Under the pieces are notes generated by a model. It ran no database searches. It worked only from the letters and a program-made list of their open reading frames with translations, and had not been told where the DNA came from. From positions 5,084,001 to 5,148,000 of the forward strand of contig NZ_CP017157.1 in the NCBI RefSeq assembly GCF_001729485.1: 64,000 bases of DNA, in the 5' to 3' direction. How positions within the stretch are numbered: the first letter of the stretch is position 1; each line of letters opens with the position of its first letter. Of the stretch, positions 34,901 to 42,674 are shown piece after piece. The DNA is from Streptomyces lydicus (GTDB taxonomy: Bacteria > Actinomycetota > Actinomycetes > Streptomycetales > Streptomycetaceae). The position numbers and the translations under genes are program-made.

Positions 34901-35481
34901 CCCAGGGTCACGATCCGGGTGCCGGGCAGAATGATCACCGCCCGGCCCTCCAGTCCGCTGAGCCCCTCGACCACGTCGTCCCCCTCGTCCCGGCCGTTCC
35001 CGGAGGGCTCGGGGCCGGCGGGGCGGGCGCCGGCCGGGGCGGGCGGCGGGGGCGCCGCCGGAGCGGGGGCCGCGGCGGCGGGGGCGGTTGCCCGGGGGGC
35101 CGGCCCGCTCGGGGGTGCCGTCGGAACGGGTTCCGGCGCCTCGGGGCCGGCCGCCCGGTCCGTCACGTCCTCCCCCAGGTCGGCGGGCACCGCGAAGGCC
35201 GGCCGGAGGCCGCCGGGCGTCGTTGCGCCGGCCGCTTCGGCCGTCACCGCCCCCGCGGTCGCGGCCGCCGTGGCGGACGGCGTGCAGGGCGCCCGGCCCG
35301 CCGGTGGCGGCGCGCCGGCGACCCGCAGGCCGGACTCCCGCAGCCCGTCAGCGGCCCGGGCGACCGCCCGCAGCAGCACCCGCTCCCACGCCCGCTGCCG
35401 GTCCGGCGCCGGCTCCCGGTCGAACGTCACCGACTCCGGCAGGTGCAGCCGGATGGTCAGCGTGTCGCCTCCGGTGGTCAT
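31984..35481 (-). CDS. Tape-measure-position protein with C-terminal AHH nuclease toxin domain
   Basis: An 1165-residue protein. The N-terminus has a short folded part followed by a long Ala/Pro-rich linker (about 60-165). The middle 800 residues are strongly helical with hydrophobic stretches such as VVGLVRGMIEGLAMLV and AVMFQLAGYG. At about 990-1065 lies an AHH-type HNH nuclease: HETHHIVPEADP, then ENGIHLP and HPTLHTDAYY, with H996/H997 as likely catalytic histidines. The layout matches a polymorphic toxin delivered by a contractile system. The gene also sits where a tape measure would be. No immunity gene is adjacent. Start overlaps the previous stop. Confidence 0.82.
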   Translation of the reverse strand: MTTGGDTLTIRLHLPESVTFDREPAPDRQRAWERVLLRAVARAADGLRESGLRVAGAPPPAGRAPCTPSATAAATAGAVTAEAAGATTPGGLRPAFAVPADLGEDVTDRAAGPEAPEPVPTAPPSGPAPRATAPAAAAPAPAAPPPPAPAGARPAGPEPSGNGRDEGDDVVEGLSGLEGRAVIILPGTRIVTLGGATRYIRASNLTRAVQLGRAVFGTTSFALLEGPVGASDSRLWVVATTPVVSNQDLEVAGDRLPTGQQMAAVLHSKILRSVADPAGHRYDVLAVLSKERNPLTADRAAGRRLYARLAEGGPELPEEEARRLVFEDLDRLVDQVLGEDDSRLQEAAERLAALDAVAFGLVDLATKSRYLQVLVKAWTGESQERAIVEIMRSLRSVTELESVREMLAAAGVADQLFDDLGDTLWDLLVTVGGKFGKKDPFTVATVGRLVDEAFQLPPEVRESIRNNVVVGETVQLARSAWIEVDAAVGAVVGLVRGMIEGLAMLVTRPAQLLEGLGQLARTAVMFQLAGYGYPPARAECALVVQQIGPKLADGFRGAAVLHVGPNVTARIKWAVIVEAASWFVGIGELKAVAEAVGLSEKLALVARFLGLVGKVAESAEGQRIAVGLSRVARAMHAGSTVLRDVEGEREVLQLLSHLPVEDERRLVGLLERFDVTEGSSLAELTAHAELGPAVRDSLRKTEILQTLAAKSGGLSEELGTAFRHLAGPGGFTDAELGSLAAALKPGEGRTFLAAVDRIGLARIGPAAEVGIDFLTVLAADTRRMDAVREVGWRVVQVALDQAGGEVATWDALLLELARLQDEARRTKRVTAFHAMLQQLERGDAEAWRLVAGARAVVPQVEHAAVLGRIRSIRARYRGRAVDRAALQRRLEALRRLSKKDPRLAMEIIEAFEQRRLDRAGRFADADDLAAAWDDAATWASHDEQALLHEAGETPPEAPTLSDTPDKPVTTGGRPSDALERNMAEAGDPRPPGHETHHIVPEADPRAEIARRILEDAEIDVRQGAENGIHLPRTSTDPRTVAEAATRHPTLHTDAYYKELTLRLIEAKRSNTVRETLAVLKEELKNGRFFHVEDGATRGERFADWLLRHETDFDWLTTDELAEIIEATRRRPRATTTPVPLAPLATPTAPAPPAERREPGDEDQKR

Positions 35482-37286
35482 GGCGCCGGCTCCAACCCGG
35501 CCAGTTGTGCGGCCAGTTGGTCGCGTCGCCGCTGGGAGGCGCGTTCCTGCTCGGGGGTGGCGGACCGGGCGCCCGCCGCCTCCTCCTCCGCCGCGATCTC
35601 CGCCCGGAGCACGGCCGCCAGCTCCGCCGTGCCCAGGGGCTCCAGCTCGACCGAGTAGCTGGTCCTGACCAGGTCGCGTACCACCCGGAGCCCGTGCCAG
35701 GGGTGGGTGCGCACGTACTCGACCGTGCTGTGCTCGACGCGTTCGGCCGCGACCGAGACGGAGACCAACTGGATGTCGCAGCTCTCCAGTTCCGTGTCGT
35801 CCTCGCCGCCCCGTTCGAGGGTGGTCAGGATGCCGACGACGGCGTACAGCGGCCGGCCGGGATGCCGCAGCTGGAGGTCCACCAGTTCTTCGAGCCGGTC
35901 GTCGAGCCGGGCCTGGATCTCCGGTTCGAACGCCTTCAGCTTCGGCTCGGCCCACCGGGTCAGGAACCAGTTCTCGATCGCCTGGTCGACCTTGGCCATG
36001 ACGGCGTTCCAGAGCACCATCACACCGATCCTGGCCAGGCCGAGCCCGGCGCTCCGCACCTGACTCCTGATCCGGACCGCGACCCGCACCCGCACCGGCT
36101 GCCGGGACAGCACCCCGCCCACTTTGCGGCGCATGGCCTCGGTTTCCGCGTGGGACCGCGGGCGGCCGGGGTTGACCTTGTTCTTCCGGGCGTCGGCGAT
36201 GTTTTGCCTGCGCGCCTCCCGGATCTCCGGGCCGACGACGTCCTCGTACTCCACGCCGGGCGGCAGGTTGCGCGCACCGTGCGCGTACCCGCCGGCGTTC
36301 GTCAGCTTCAGCCGCACCTTGAGTTCCGGCGGGATGGGCTTGCCGGCCCGGACGGCGGTCAGCGAGGCGTCGAGCCGGTGCAGCACGTCCGCCTTCTCGG
36401 GGAAGTCCGGCATCGCCCGGATCTTCGCGATCGCCTCCTCCAGGCTGCTCGGGAGGTTCCTGCCGAGGGCGGTGGCCTTCTTGCCCTCGGCCTTGTCGAG
36501 GCTGCCGTAGCTCTTGTTGTCGTACAGCAGGAGCTCGCCGTTCTGCGGGTCGACGCCGACGGCGTCGAAGCCGTGGCCGGTGAGCGCGTGCGCGCCCGGA
36601 CCGGACGAGGTGATCACGAGGCGGATCCCGCGCCGTCCCAGCAAGAACGGCAGGTCGTGCTCGCCGTAGGTGCCGCCGGCGTGCGCGCCGGTCACCGCGA
36701 TCTCCTCGTCGTGCGGCGCCGCGCCTCCGCCCGACATCATGGCGGGCGGCGGGGCGACCGGGGTGCGGGGCGGCGGGCCGGTGCCGCCGGTCCTCGGTCC
36801 GGAACCGGCCGGGCCGCCCGCCGCCGCGGTGGATGCCGCGGGAGCGCGGCGGAGCAACTCCGCTTCCAGGGCCTCCAGGTACGCCTTGGTGGCGGCGTAG
36901 CCGGCGTCCACCCGCTGGTGGCCGAGGAGCCAGTTCCGGGCGTGCCCGTACTCGGCTTCCAGGTCGGTGTCGGAGAGCGTCGCGGGGTCGCGCTGCCCGG
37001 GCTGCGCGGTCTCCAGCCGCACGGGCTTCAGGGCGCCGCCGCCGTCGTACGCGGGCACCCGGTAGACCTGCCCGGTGGCGCCGATCCTGCCCCGGTCCAG
37101 TGTTTCGCCGGCCTCCACCGGGACGGCCGGGGCCCGGCCGGTGACCGTCTCCAGGTGCCGGCGGGCGAGCCTGAACCGTGCGGCGAGCGCCTCCTCGACG
37201 ACGCGGCCGAGCTTCTCGACCGCCGCCGGTGAGGGCTCTCCGACGACCGTCACCGTGATCGGGAAGTGACACGACAACCGTGGCAT
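35478..37286 (-). CDS. Putative effector with PD-(D/E)XK-like nuclease core
   Basis: A 602-residue protein. Residues 1-150 are mixed helix, 150-190 a Pro/Gly linker, and 195-275 contain GFDAVGVDPQNGELLLYDNKSYG. There D241 followed by D256-x-K258 fits a restriction-endonuclease-like active site. The C-terminal half is helical and charged, with one hydrophobic segment near 415-435. Linker-separated modules inside an injection operon suggest a cargo toxin, but a structural role is not excluded. It is followed by the AHH-nuclease gene with an ATGA overlap, so the two may be co-loaded. Confidence 0.65.
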   Translation of the reverse strand: MPRLSCHFPITVTVVGEPSPAAVEKLGRVVEEALAARFRLARRHLETVTGRAPAVPVEAGETLDRGRIGATGQVYRVPAYDGGGALKPVRLETAQPGQRDPATLSDTDLEAEYGHARNWLLGHQRVDAGYAATKAYLEALEAELLRRAPAASTAAAGGPAGSGPRTGGTGPPPRTPVAPPPAMMSGGGAAPHDEEIAVTGAHAGGTYGEHDLPFLLGRRGIRLVITSSGPGAHALTGHGFDAVGVDPQNGELLLYDNKSYGSLDKAEGKKATALGRNLPSSLEEAIAKIRAMPDFPEKADVLHRLDASLTAVRAGKPIPPELKVRLKLTNAGGYAHGARNLPPGVEYEDVVGPEIREARRQNIADARKNKVNPGRPRSHAETEAMRRKVGGVLSRQPVRVRVAVRIRSQVRSAGLGLARIGVMVLWNAVMAKVDQAIENWFLTRWAEPKLKAFEPEIQARLDDRLEELVDLQLRHPGRPLYAVVGILTTLERGGEDDTELESCDIQLVSVSVAAERVEHSTVEYVRTHPWHGLRVVRDLVRTSYSVELEPLGTAELAAVLRAEIAAEEEAAGARSATPEQERASQRRRDQLAAQLAGLEPAP

Positions 37287-37302
37287 CCCGGGCTCCTCGG
37301 TC

Positions 37303-37560
37303 TCAACTAAGCGCCTGGTACAGCGCGTTCCAGATCCTGATCTCGACGGCGCTCCCGGTCTCCTTCGTGACGTCCCCCGCCATCACCACATGGACCGGGA
37401 AGTAGTAGTGGACCTCGGTGGCCGAGCGGGCGGCCACCGCCGCCTCCGAGCCCGGCGCGGGGACGACCTTGTCGCCCTCGTGCACCTCGATCAGCCCGGG
37501 ACGCTCGACGGCCTGTGCCTGTTCCTGGTCCGGTACCGGGTCCTGGTTCGGGTCCGACAT
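37303..37560 (-). CDS. Small hypothetical protein in the tail operon
   Basis: An 85-residue acidic protein. The N-terminal 25 residues are disordered (DPNQDPVPDQEQAQ), and a strand-helix segment (EVHYYFPVHVVMAGDVT, EIRIWNALYQAL) follows. It lies directly after the tube gene, the usual place of tail assembly chaperones. No family was recognised, so the chaperone idea rests on position alone. Confidence 0.6.
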   Translation of the reverse strand: MSDPNQDPVPDQEQAQAVERPGLIEVHEGDKVVPAPGSEAAVAARSATEVHYYFPVHVVMAGDVTKETGSAVEIRIWNALYQALS

Positions 37561-37597
37561 GGGGGTCTCCGTCCGCCCGCCGGGCGTCGTCCGCCGG

Positions 37598-37999
37598 CTA
37601 GGCGCCGGTGGGGACGGCCTGCAGGCTGATGCAGTTGAAGGTGGTGGTGGGCACGCCGTCGATCACGATGGTGCTGGCGACGGACGTGATGTAGCAGTCG
37701 TTCAGCGCGATGCTCTTGAACGTCCAGTCGCTGCCCTTCCCCTGCTGCACGACGACGCTGAAGGCGGTGTTCTCCATCGCGAGACCGGTGAGCGTCGCCA
37801 CGGACGTGCCGATCGCCTTGACCGCCATGGTGAAGGTGAACGCCTGCGGCTGGACGATGTGCGCGACGTTGTCGGCCTCCAGCGAGTGCAGCGGCTGGAC
37901 CGGGACGTTGAACGTCGGGTTGAAGGAGTCGATGGGGGTCACCGGTTTGGCATCCACCGACACTGCCAGCCGGGTGTCCCATTTCAGGGTGTCGGGCAT
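37598..37999 (-). CDS. Tail tube protein
   Basis: A 133-residue beta-barrel protein (MPDTLKWDTRLAVSVDAKPV, FTMAVKAIGTS, WTFKSIALNDCYITSVAS) right after the sheath gene. Size, beta content and position match the Hcp-like inner tube protein of contractile tails. Only one tube gene is present, whereas classical Afp/PVC-type clusters have several paralogues. Confidence 0.75.
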   Translation of the reverse strand: MPDTLKWDTRLAVSVDAKPVTPIDSFNPTFNVPVQPLHSLEADNVAHIVQPQAFTFTMAVKAIGTSVATLTGLAMENTAFSVVVQQGKGSDWTFKSIALNDCYITSVASTIVIDGVPTTTFNCISLQAVPTGA

Positions 38000-38046
38000 G
38001 GTCTCTCACTTCCTCGGGTTCCCTCGTTGCCGTCCGCCGGGCGCGG

Positions 38047-39345
38047 TCAGCCGGTGAAGACCAGTTGGACGGCGAGCCGGTGGATGGCGCCGGCGTAGAC
38101 GACCTCGATGGTCATGTCGGCCCGGCGGGTGCCGCGGGCGTCCTTGATCTGCTTGGCCTCCGCCGCCGTCAGGTCGGCCGGGTCCTTGTCCAGGAGCGTC
38201 AGCAGCGGGATCACGACGGTGAAGCGCTCGATCACCTCCTGCGGCACCAGCGGGGCGAGCACCGACTCCACCAGCGTGGCGACGGAGCGCAGGCCGACCC
38301 GGCTGATCCGCAGGTTCCCGATCGCCTGGATCAGCGCCGCCTTGATCCGGAAGTTGACGTCGTCGAGGGTCCGCACGATGTCGATGTACTTCTTGTTGTG
38401 GCTGGAGTCGGCCGTGTAGCCCTCGCCCAGGTAGAGCGCCTGGCCGGGCAGCAGCACCGGGCTGGTGATCCAGTTGATGAGGTGGCTGTCGTACTTGTCG
38501 ATCTCCGATTCGGAGAACCGCTGCGTCATCGCGATGCTGATCGGTTTGAGCAGCAGCGAGATGTGCGGCCGGTACCCGGCGATGACGCCGGCGGTGGCGG
38601 CCGCCACGTCGTCGGTGGACCGGTGCGCGACCAGCACCATCCGCTCCTTCTGCACCGCCCCGGTGTTCAGGGCGATCGCCTCGTCGGCAGTCAGCAAACC
38701 GTCGAGCATGGCCACGCCGATGCGCTCCTTGCCGTCGCCCTCGATGGTCGAGACGTGGGTCGCCAGCTTGCCGACCGTCTGCGCGTTCGCCGAGTTGAGG
38801 GGCGTGTTCGCGAGCACCACGATCTGCACGTCCAGCTTGCCCGTCGTGGCCAGCGCCGCGTCCCAGTCGGGTCCGGTGGAGTCCACCTGGACACCCCAGA
38901 CCCTCGTCGGTGGCGGCGACTGGTTGAACGCGGCACCGATGGCCCGCACGAGGTCGTTGGCGCTCTCCTGCGTCACCGTCTCTCCGCTGGTGTGGGCGTG
39001 TGCCAGGGCCGCGTCCAGGGTGAGCGTGAAGCCCGTCGCGGCGGACGCCGCGTTGGTCACCGTACGGACCTCCGAGGCCGTGCCGGTACCGATCCGCACG
39101 GTGGTGGCGGCCGGGACGTTGAGGGTGGCGGTGACGCTGGTCGCGCCTTCGGCGGCGTCGGCGGCCAGCGTGGTCGACCCGTCCGTGTAGGCGTCGGCCG
39201 CGGCCGACGGCGAGGTGAAGTCCTTGGGCGGCGACTCCGCGGTGCCGATCCCGCCCCTGCCGATGATGGCGATGTCCCCGAACGCCCGGACGGCGGGCGC
39301 GAACAGATTGCTGCTGGCGGTGACATCGATGTACTTGACCGCCAT
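38047..39345 (-). CDS. Contractile tail sheath protein with inserted domain
   Basis: A 432-residue sheath protein. The N-terminus (VTASSNLFAPAVRAFGDIAIIGRG) and C-terminal part (DIVRTLDDVNFRIKAALIQAIG, ISRVGLRSVATLVESVL, RADMTIEVVYAGAIHRLAVQL) follow the phage sheath pattern. In these, the last strand and termini interlock with neighbours. Residues about 57-126 are a separate beta-rich module (TTLAADAAEGATSVTATLNV to HTSGETVTQ) interrupting the sheath fold and probably exposed on the surface. The ATG at 39345 follows GGAGCG. It powers contraction of the particle. Confidence 0.87.
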   Translation of the reverse strand: MAVKYIDVTASSNLFAPAVRAFGDIAIIGRGGIGTAESPPKDFTSPSAAADAYTDGSTTLAADAAEGATSVTATLNVPAATTVRIGTGTASEVRTVTNAASAATGFTLTLDAALAHAHTSGETVTQESANDLVRAIGAAFNQSPPPTRVWGVQVDSTGPDWDAALATTGKLDVQIVVLANTPLNSANAQTVGKLATHVSTIEGDGKERIGVAMLDGLLTADEAIALNTGAVQKERMVLVAHRSTDDVAAATAGVIAGYRPHISLLLKPISIAMTQRFSESEIDKYDSHLINWITSPVLLPGQALYLGEGYTADSSHNKKYIDIVRTLDDVNFRIKAALIQAIGNLRISRVGLRSVATLVESVLAPLVPQEVIERFTVVIPLLTLLDKDPADLTAAEAKQIKDARGTRRADMTIEVVYAGAIHRLAVQLVFTG

Positions 39346-39441
39346 CGACCGCTCCTTACGTGAGGCGTGACGCCCGCCCGGCCGGACGTCGCGCCGGGTG
39401 CGGCCCGGCCCCGAGCCCTGCACCGGTACGGCTGCGCGTGC

Positions 39442-40263
39442 TCATGCGACGTCCTCGAACGCGGCCACGAAGCCCTCGGCGGCCAGCAGGTCGGACACCT
39501 GCTTCTCGGTCCCCGGGGCGGTGTCGGACACGAGCGTGGCGGCGGGGAACACCGCCAGCCACGCACTGGCGGCGAGCAGAGCCCCGCCGTCGTACTCGTC
39601 GGGCCGCGGGCGCGTGTCGTCCAGCGCCTGTCGGCACTGGACCAACCTGCGCAGCGCGGCGCCGAGATCCAGGTCGGGAAAGAACAGCACGGAGACGCGC
39701 AGCCGGTAGGTACGGCCGAGCGCGCCCGGGTCGAAGGGCGGCGGTTCCGCGTAGTGCAGGCGGTAGAGCCGGGGGAACTGCGCCTGCAGCTCCGCGTAGT
39801 CGGCGACGCCGGCCCGGCGCATCAGCTCGGTGAGGTCCAGGAAGTCGAACCGCGCGGCGAACTCCTCCTCGGAGAGCCCGGAGAGGTCCTCGGAACCGAG
39901 GGAGTCGAGCGCACCGGAGGTCAATACCACCCGGGCCGTCACCACGGTGTCCAGTTCCAGGTCTGTCCAGTACGGCGGTGCGACCGCCGGGATGTCGAGG
40001 GTGGCCCGGGCCTGCGCGGCGTCCGGCAGCAGCTTCTCCCAGCTGCCGCGGACCGTTACGGGCGGGCTCACCGGTACCTGGAACCGGGTGGTGGTGACCC
40101 GGACCTCGTCCACGAACCGGACTTCGAGCAGGCTGGGCTCGTAGACCGCGGCGAGCAGTGCGCGAACCCGGTGCCGGTCGGGATCGTCCGGGGGCACCAG
40201 CAGACGCGCCACCTGCGCCGGTTCCAGGTACCGGAGCATCAGCCGGTCGGCGAAACCGTTCAT
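39442..40263 (-). CDS. First gene of the tail operon; possible tail terminator or cap
   Basis: A 273-residue protein not matched to a family by eye. It is beta-rich in the first half (FQVPVSPPVTVRGSWEKLL, LELDTVVTARVVLTSG) and helical later. In tailed phages the gene just before the sheath encodes the tail terminator or neck, so a capping role is a reasonable guess. The ATG at 40263 is the first start of the operon that runs to 18227. Confidence 0.6.
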   Translation of the reverse strand: MNGFADRLMLRYLEPAQVARLLVPPDDPDRHRVRALLAAVYEPSLLEVRFVDEVRVTTTRFQVPVSPPVTVRGSWEKLLPDAAQARATLDIPAVAPPYWTDLELDTVVTARVVLTSGALDSLGSEDLSGLSEEEFAARFDFLDLTELMRRAGVADYAELQAQFPRLYRLHYAEPPPFDPGALGRTYRLRVSVLFFPDLDLGAALRRLVQCRQALDDTRPRPDEYDGGALLAASAWLAVFPAATLVSDTAPGTEKQVSDLLAAEGFVAAFEDVA

Positions 40264-40658
40264 GGCATTTCCCGCGTCACAGCGGCGCTCACGGGCCGGC
40301 GCGGGCCGGGCGCCTGGTTCCGGCCAGGCCGGGCCGACCCGTGGGTGCACCGCTCGTAGGCGTGTAGGAACCCGTCGCACCGGTGCGTACGGCGTTCCGC
40401 ACACATCGGTGACCCGGGATGGGACCTGGCCGGAGGGCACTGACGGGCGACGCTTCGGACCTGGTCCTTCTCCCTTTTCACGCTACGCCGTTCGCGTGGC
40501 GTCGGCATGTCGGACCGTCCGGCCGGCAGCGCACCGGAGGAACGGCCGGAGGCACCGCAGACGATCTTCTTCGCCGGCCACGACCACGTCAGGCAACCTT
40601 CGGCACCGGAATTGCCTCCTTACCCGCAGGGACAGGTACGTGAGGAACGGAGGAAGCC
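40264..40658. other. Divergent intergenic region upstream of the tail operon
   Basis: A 395-bp gap between the divergent tail operon and a lipoprotein gene. It must hold the promoters of both. Short open frames on both strands lack Shine-Dalgarno sequences and family features. The lipoprotein side has GGAGGAAGCC before its GTG. No clear operator palindrome was found by eye. Confidence 0.5.
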
Positions 40659-41219
40659 GTGCTGCGGCGTTCACTTCTCGGGGCGACCACCGCCGCGCTG
40701 GCACTGACCGTCATCGCCGGGCTGGGTCTGGTGGGCTGCGGTTCGCCGCGGATGGCGGCGCTGCACGCCAACTGCACGACCAAGGGCCTGAAGTGGAAGC
40801 TCACGGTCCTGCACAAGGCGCCGCACAGCACACATCGTGAGGCCCGGCTGTCCGTCGTCAACAAGAACACCCGGCCCTGCGTCTTCGGCGGCTACCCGCT
40901 CTTCGAGGTCCACGTCGGCAAGGGGCCGGAGGCCGACGGGGCGGGTCGGGGAACGGCCACGCCGATCGATCTGCGGGGCGGGGGCACGGTGACCACGGCG
41001 CTGCGCTACAAGGACACCGACGGAGCCGCCGGCCCGGCCTCCACGGCCTCCTCCCCCGGCTGCATCGTCAGCAACGACGAGGCCATCGTCGCCGCCCCGC
41101 ACGACCACGAGGGCGGCCGCCGGCCGATAGTCGCCCGCGACGAGTCGGGCCGGCGCACCCTGCTGGACGTCTGCGAGGACACGATCTGGATGAGCCCGCC
41201 CGCGGAAGTCGCCAAGTAG
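40659..41219 (+). CDS. DUF4232-like lipoprotein
   Basis: A 186-residue exported protein with an Arg-rich N-terminus, a hydrophobic core and the lipobox LVGC at about residue 27, so it should be lipid-anchored outside the membrane. The mature part has the C...(R/N)PCVFGGYPLFEV pattern with paired cysteines seen in actinobacterial DUF4232 proteins, a family without known function. GTG start with strong GGAGGAAG. It stands alone and is divergent from the tail operon. Confidence 0.82.
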   Translation: MLRRSLLGATTAALALTVIAGLGLVGCGSPRMAALHANCTTKGLKWKLTVLHKAPHSTHREARLSVVNKNTRPCVFGGYPLFEVHVGKGPEADGAGRGTATPIDLRGGGTVTTALRYKDTDGAAGPASTASSPGCIVSNDEAIVAAPHDHEGGRRPIVARDESGRRTLLDVCEDTIWMSPPAEVAK

Positions 41220-41423
41220 CACCGCCCCCGGCGGCACTCCTTTCCAGCTCCGGCCGTCCTCCGCTCCCGGCAGCCGCGGCCCCGGCCGTGCCTGACGTTG
41301 CGTCAGAAGGGCCCGGCTTGTGAGCCCCTCGCGCCCGGCGCCGGAGCGGCTGCTGCCTTCGTCCGGGTGACGCACCGGAGTGTCGTTTGGACGGGCCCCG
41401 GCCGTCCGACACCGTGAGGGTCC

Positions 41424-41948
41424 GTGCGCCCTTCTCTTCTTCGCCTCGTCACCGCAGCGGCCCTCCTCGTGGCGACCGCCGGCTGCGTCTCCGTGCCGGA
41501 CAGCCCCTCCGGGCCGGGGCCCGCCCCCGCACACGACGGACGGACCCTGGCTCCCGACCGGCCCGCACCGCTGCGCCTGCCCACCCCGGACCGGCCCCCT
41601 GAGCGGATGGCGGTCGCCGAAGCCCACCGGGACGGGAAGCGGCCGTCGGGGCCGCACGCCACCGGTCACCGACACAGGCACCGGCACCGGCCGCGCGCTC
41701 ACCGGGCCACGGCACACACGAAAACGGCGTCGCGGGAGCGGCGGACGCCCCGCCCGCCCCGCGCCGCCGCCGCACGGCCGCGCCCGGCCGGGGCCCGCCC
41801 GGCGCACCGGCGGCACGCCGCCCCGCCCACGGCGCGGAGGCCGCCCCGTCCGCGGGCCACGGTCGACCCCGGCGTGGTGTGCCGGATGGCCTCCCCGCAC
41901 GTCCGGAAGGACCTGGTGACACTGTGCCGCGGCGTCTACGGAAGCTGA
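41424..41948 (+). CDS. Arg/His/Pro-rich lipoprotein, hypothetical
   Basis: A 174-residue protein. The first 21 residues form a lipoprotein signal ending in the lipobox ATAGC. The next ~120 residues are low-complexity Pro, Arg, His and Ala, including HRHRHRHRP. The short C-terminus (VDPGVVCRMASPHVRKDLVTLCRGVYGS) has two cysteines and looks folded; this end recurs in streptomycete secreted proteins of unknown function. GTG start with GAGGG. The basic linker may sit in the cell wall. Function unknown. Confidence 0.6.
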   Translation: MRPSLLRLVTAAALLVATAGCVSVPDSPSGPGPAPAHDGRTLAPDRPAPLRLPTPDRPPERMAVAEAHRDGKRPSGPHATGHRHRHRHRPRAHRATAHTKTASRERRTPRPPRAAAARPRPAGARPAHRRHAAPPTARRPPRPRATVDPGVVCRMASPHVRKDLVTLCRGVYGS

Positions 41949-42023
41949 GGCCATCGGCTCACCGGCCCTTCCGGGGCCGCCCGGGCGGCCAACCACCGTC
42001 CCCCGCAGGCAAGTTGTTGAACC

Positions 42024-42053
42024 TTGAGCGAATCCGTTGTGTCTTGGTATGTC
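42024..42053 (+). promoter_or_regulatory. Candidate promoter of the lamin-tail gene
   Basis: TTGAGC at 42024-42029 and TATGTC at 42048-42053 with an 18-base spacer form a plausible SigA/HrdB-type promoter about 100 bp upstream of the ATG at 42155. The surrounding stretch is less GC-rich than its neighbours. Confidence 0.45.
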
Positions 42054-42154
42054 GCGACTGGGTAACGTCGGCACGCTTTCCCGCACCCGGTCCTTAATCT
42101 GAGCGTCCGCCGGGCCCGCAGTGGGGGGTGCCCGGCCCGAACCCAAGGACTCTC

Positions 42155-42604
42155 ATGCTCCGTTTGCGTGCTCTTGCCGTCGCTGCCGTCACGGCCTGTG
42201 CCGGCGCCGCCTTGCTGCCCGCGCCCGCGCAGGCCGCCGGCTCCGTCCACCTCTACAAGATCTACTACGACAGCCCCGGCCCGGACACCCGCTCCGCCAA
42301 GAGCCTCAACGCCGAGTACGTACAGATCAAGAACTCCACCGGCAGGGCCGTCAGCCTCACCGGGTGGACGCTGACGGACGCCTCCCGGCACACGTACACC
42401 TTCGGCTCCTACGCGCTCGGCGCGGGGAAGACGGTCACCGTCCACACCGGCAAGGGCACGAACACCGCGGCGCACCGCTACCAGGGCCGCGGCGCGTACG
42501 TGTGGAACAACGACCGCGACACGGCCACGCTGAGGCGGGCGAGCGGCAGCACGGCCGACAGCTGCTCCTACAACTCCACGCGGACCGACTACAAGATGTG
42601 CTGA
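42155..42604 (+). CDS. Secreted lamin-tail-domain protein
   Basis: A 149-residue secreted protein. The signal peptide spans about 1-27 and ends AQAA. It is followed by an Ig-like lamin tail domain (VHLYKIYYDSPG, NAEYVQIKNSTG, SLTGWTLTDASRHTYTFGSY, WNNDRDTATLRRASG). The C-terminus carries a cysteine pair (SCSY...KMC). Such domains are common in Streptomyces exoproteins and mediate binding; here the domain stands alone. ATG at 42155 with AAGGAC. Confidence 0.88.
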   Translation: MLRLRALAVAAVTACAGAALLPAPAQAAGSVHLYKIYYDSPGPDTRSAKSLNAEYVQIKNSTGRAVSLTGWTLTDASRHTYTFGSYALGAGKTVTVHTGKGTNTAAHRYQGRGAYVWNNDRDTATLRRASGSTADSCSYNSTRTDYKMC

Positions 42605-42610
42605 CGGCAC

Positions 42611-42651
42611 GCGCACGGCGCCCCTGCCCAGCGGGCGGGGACGCCGTGCGC
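42611..42651. terminator. Bidirectional terminator between convergent genes
   Basis: A perfect 10-bp stem, GCGCACGGCG/CGCCGTGCGC, is extended by an inner CCCC...GGGG stem. It lies in the 70-bp gap between the lamin-tail gene and the convergent gamma-glutamyltransferase gene. Confidence 0.75.
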
Positions 42652-42674
42652 GCTCCTGCTTCGGTGTTCGGAGG

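Noticed and set aside
32158..35658. A plus-strand open frame of about 1166 residues
   Set aside because: It lies opposite the AHH-nuclease gene, is rich in Arg/Gly/Gln/Val without domain signals, and follows from codon bias of the opposite strand.
18227..40263. Integrated prophage
   Set aside because: No capsid, portal, terminase, integrase, lysis or replication genes and no attachment sites were seen; only tail-type genes plus effectors occur.
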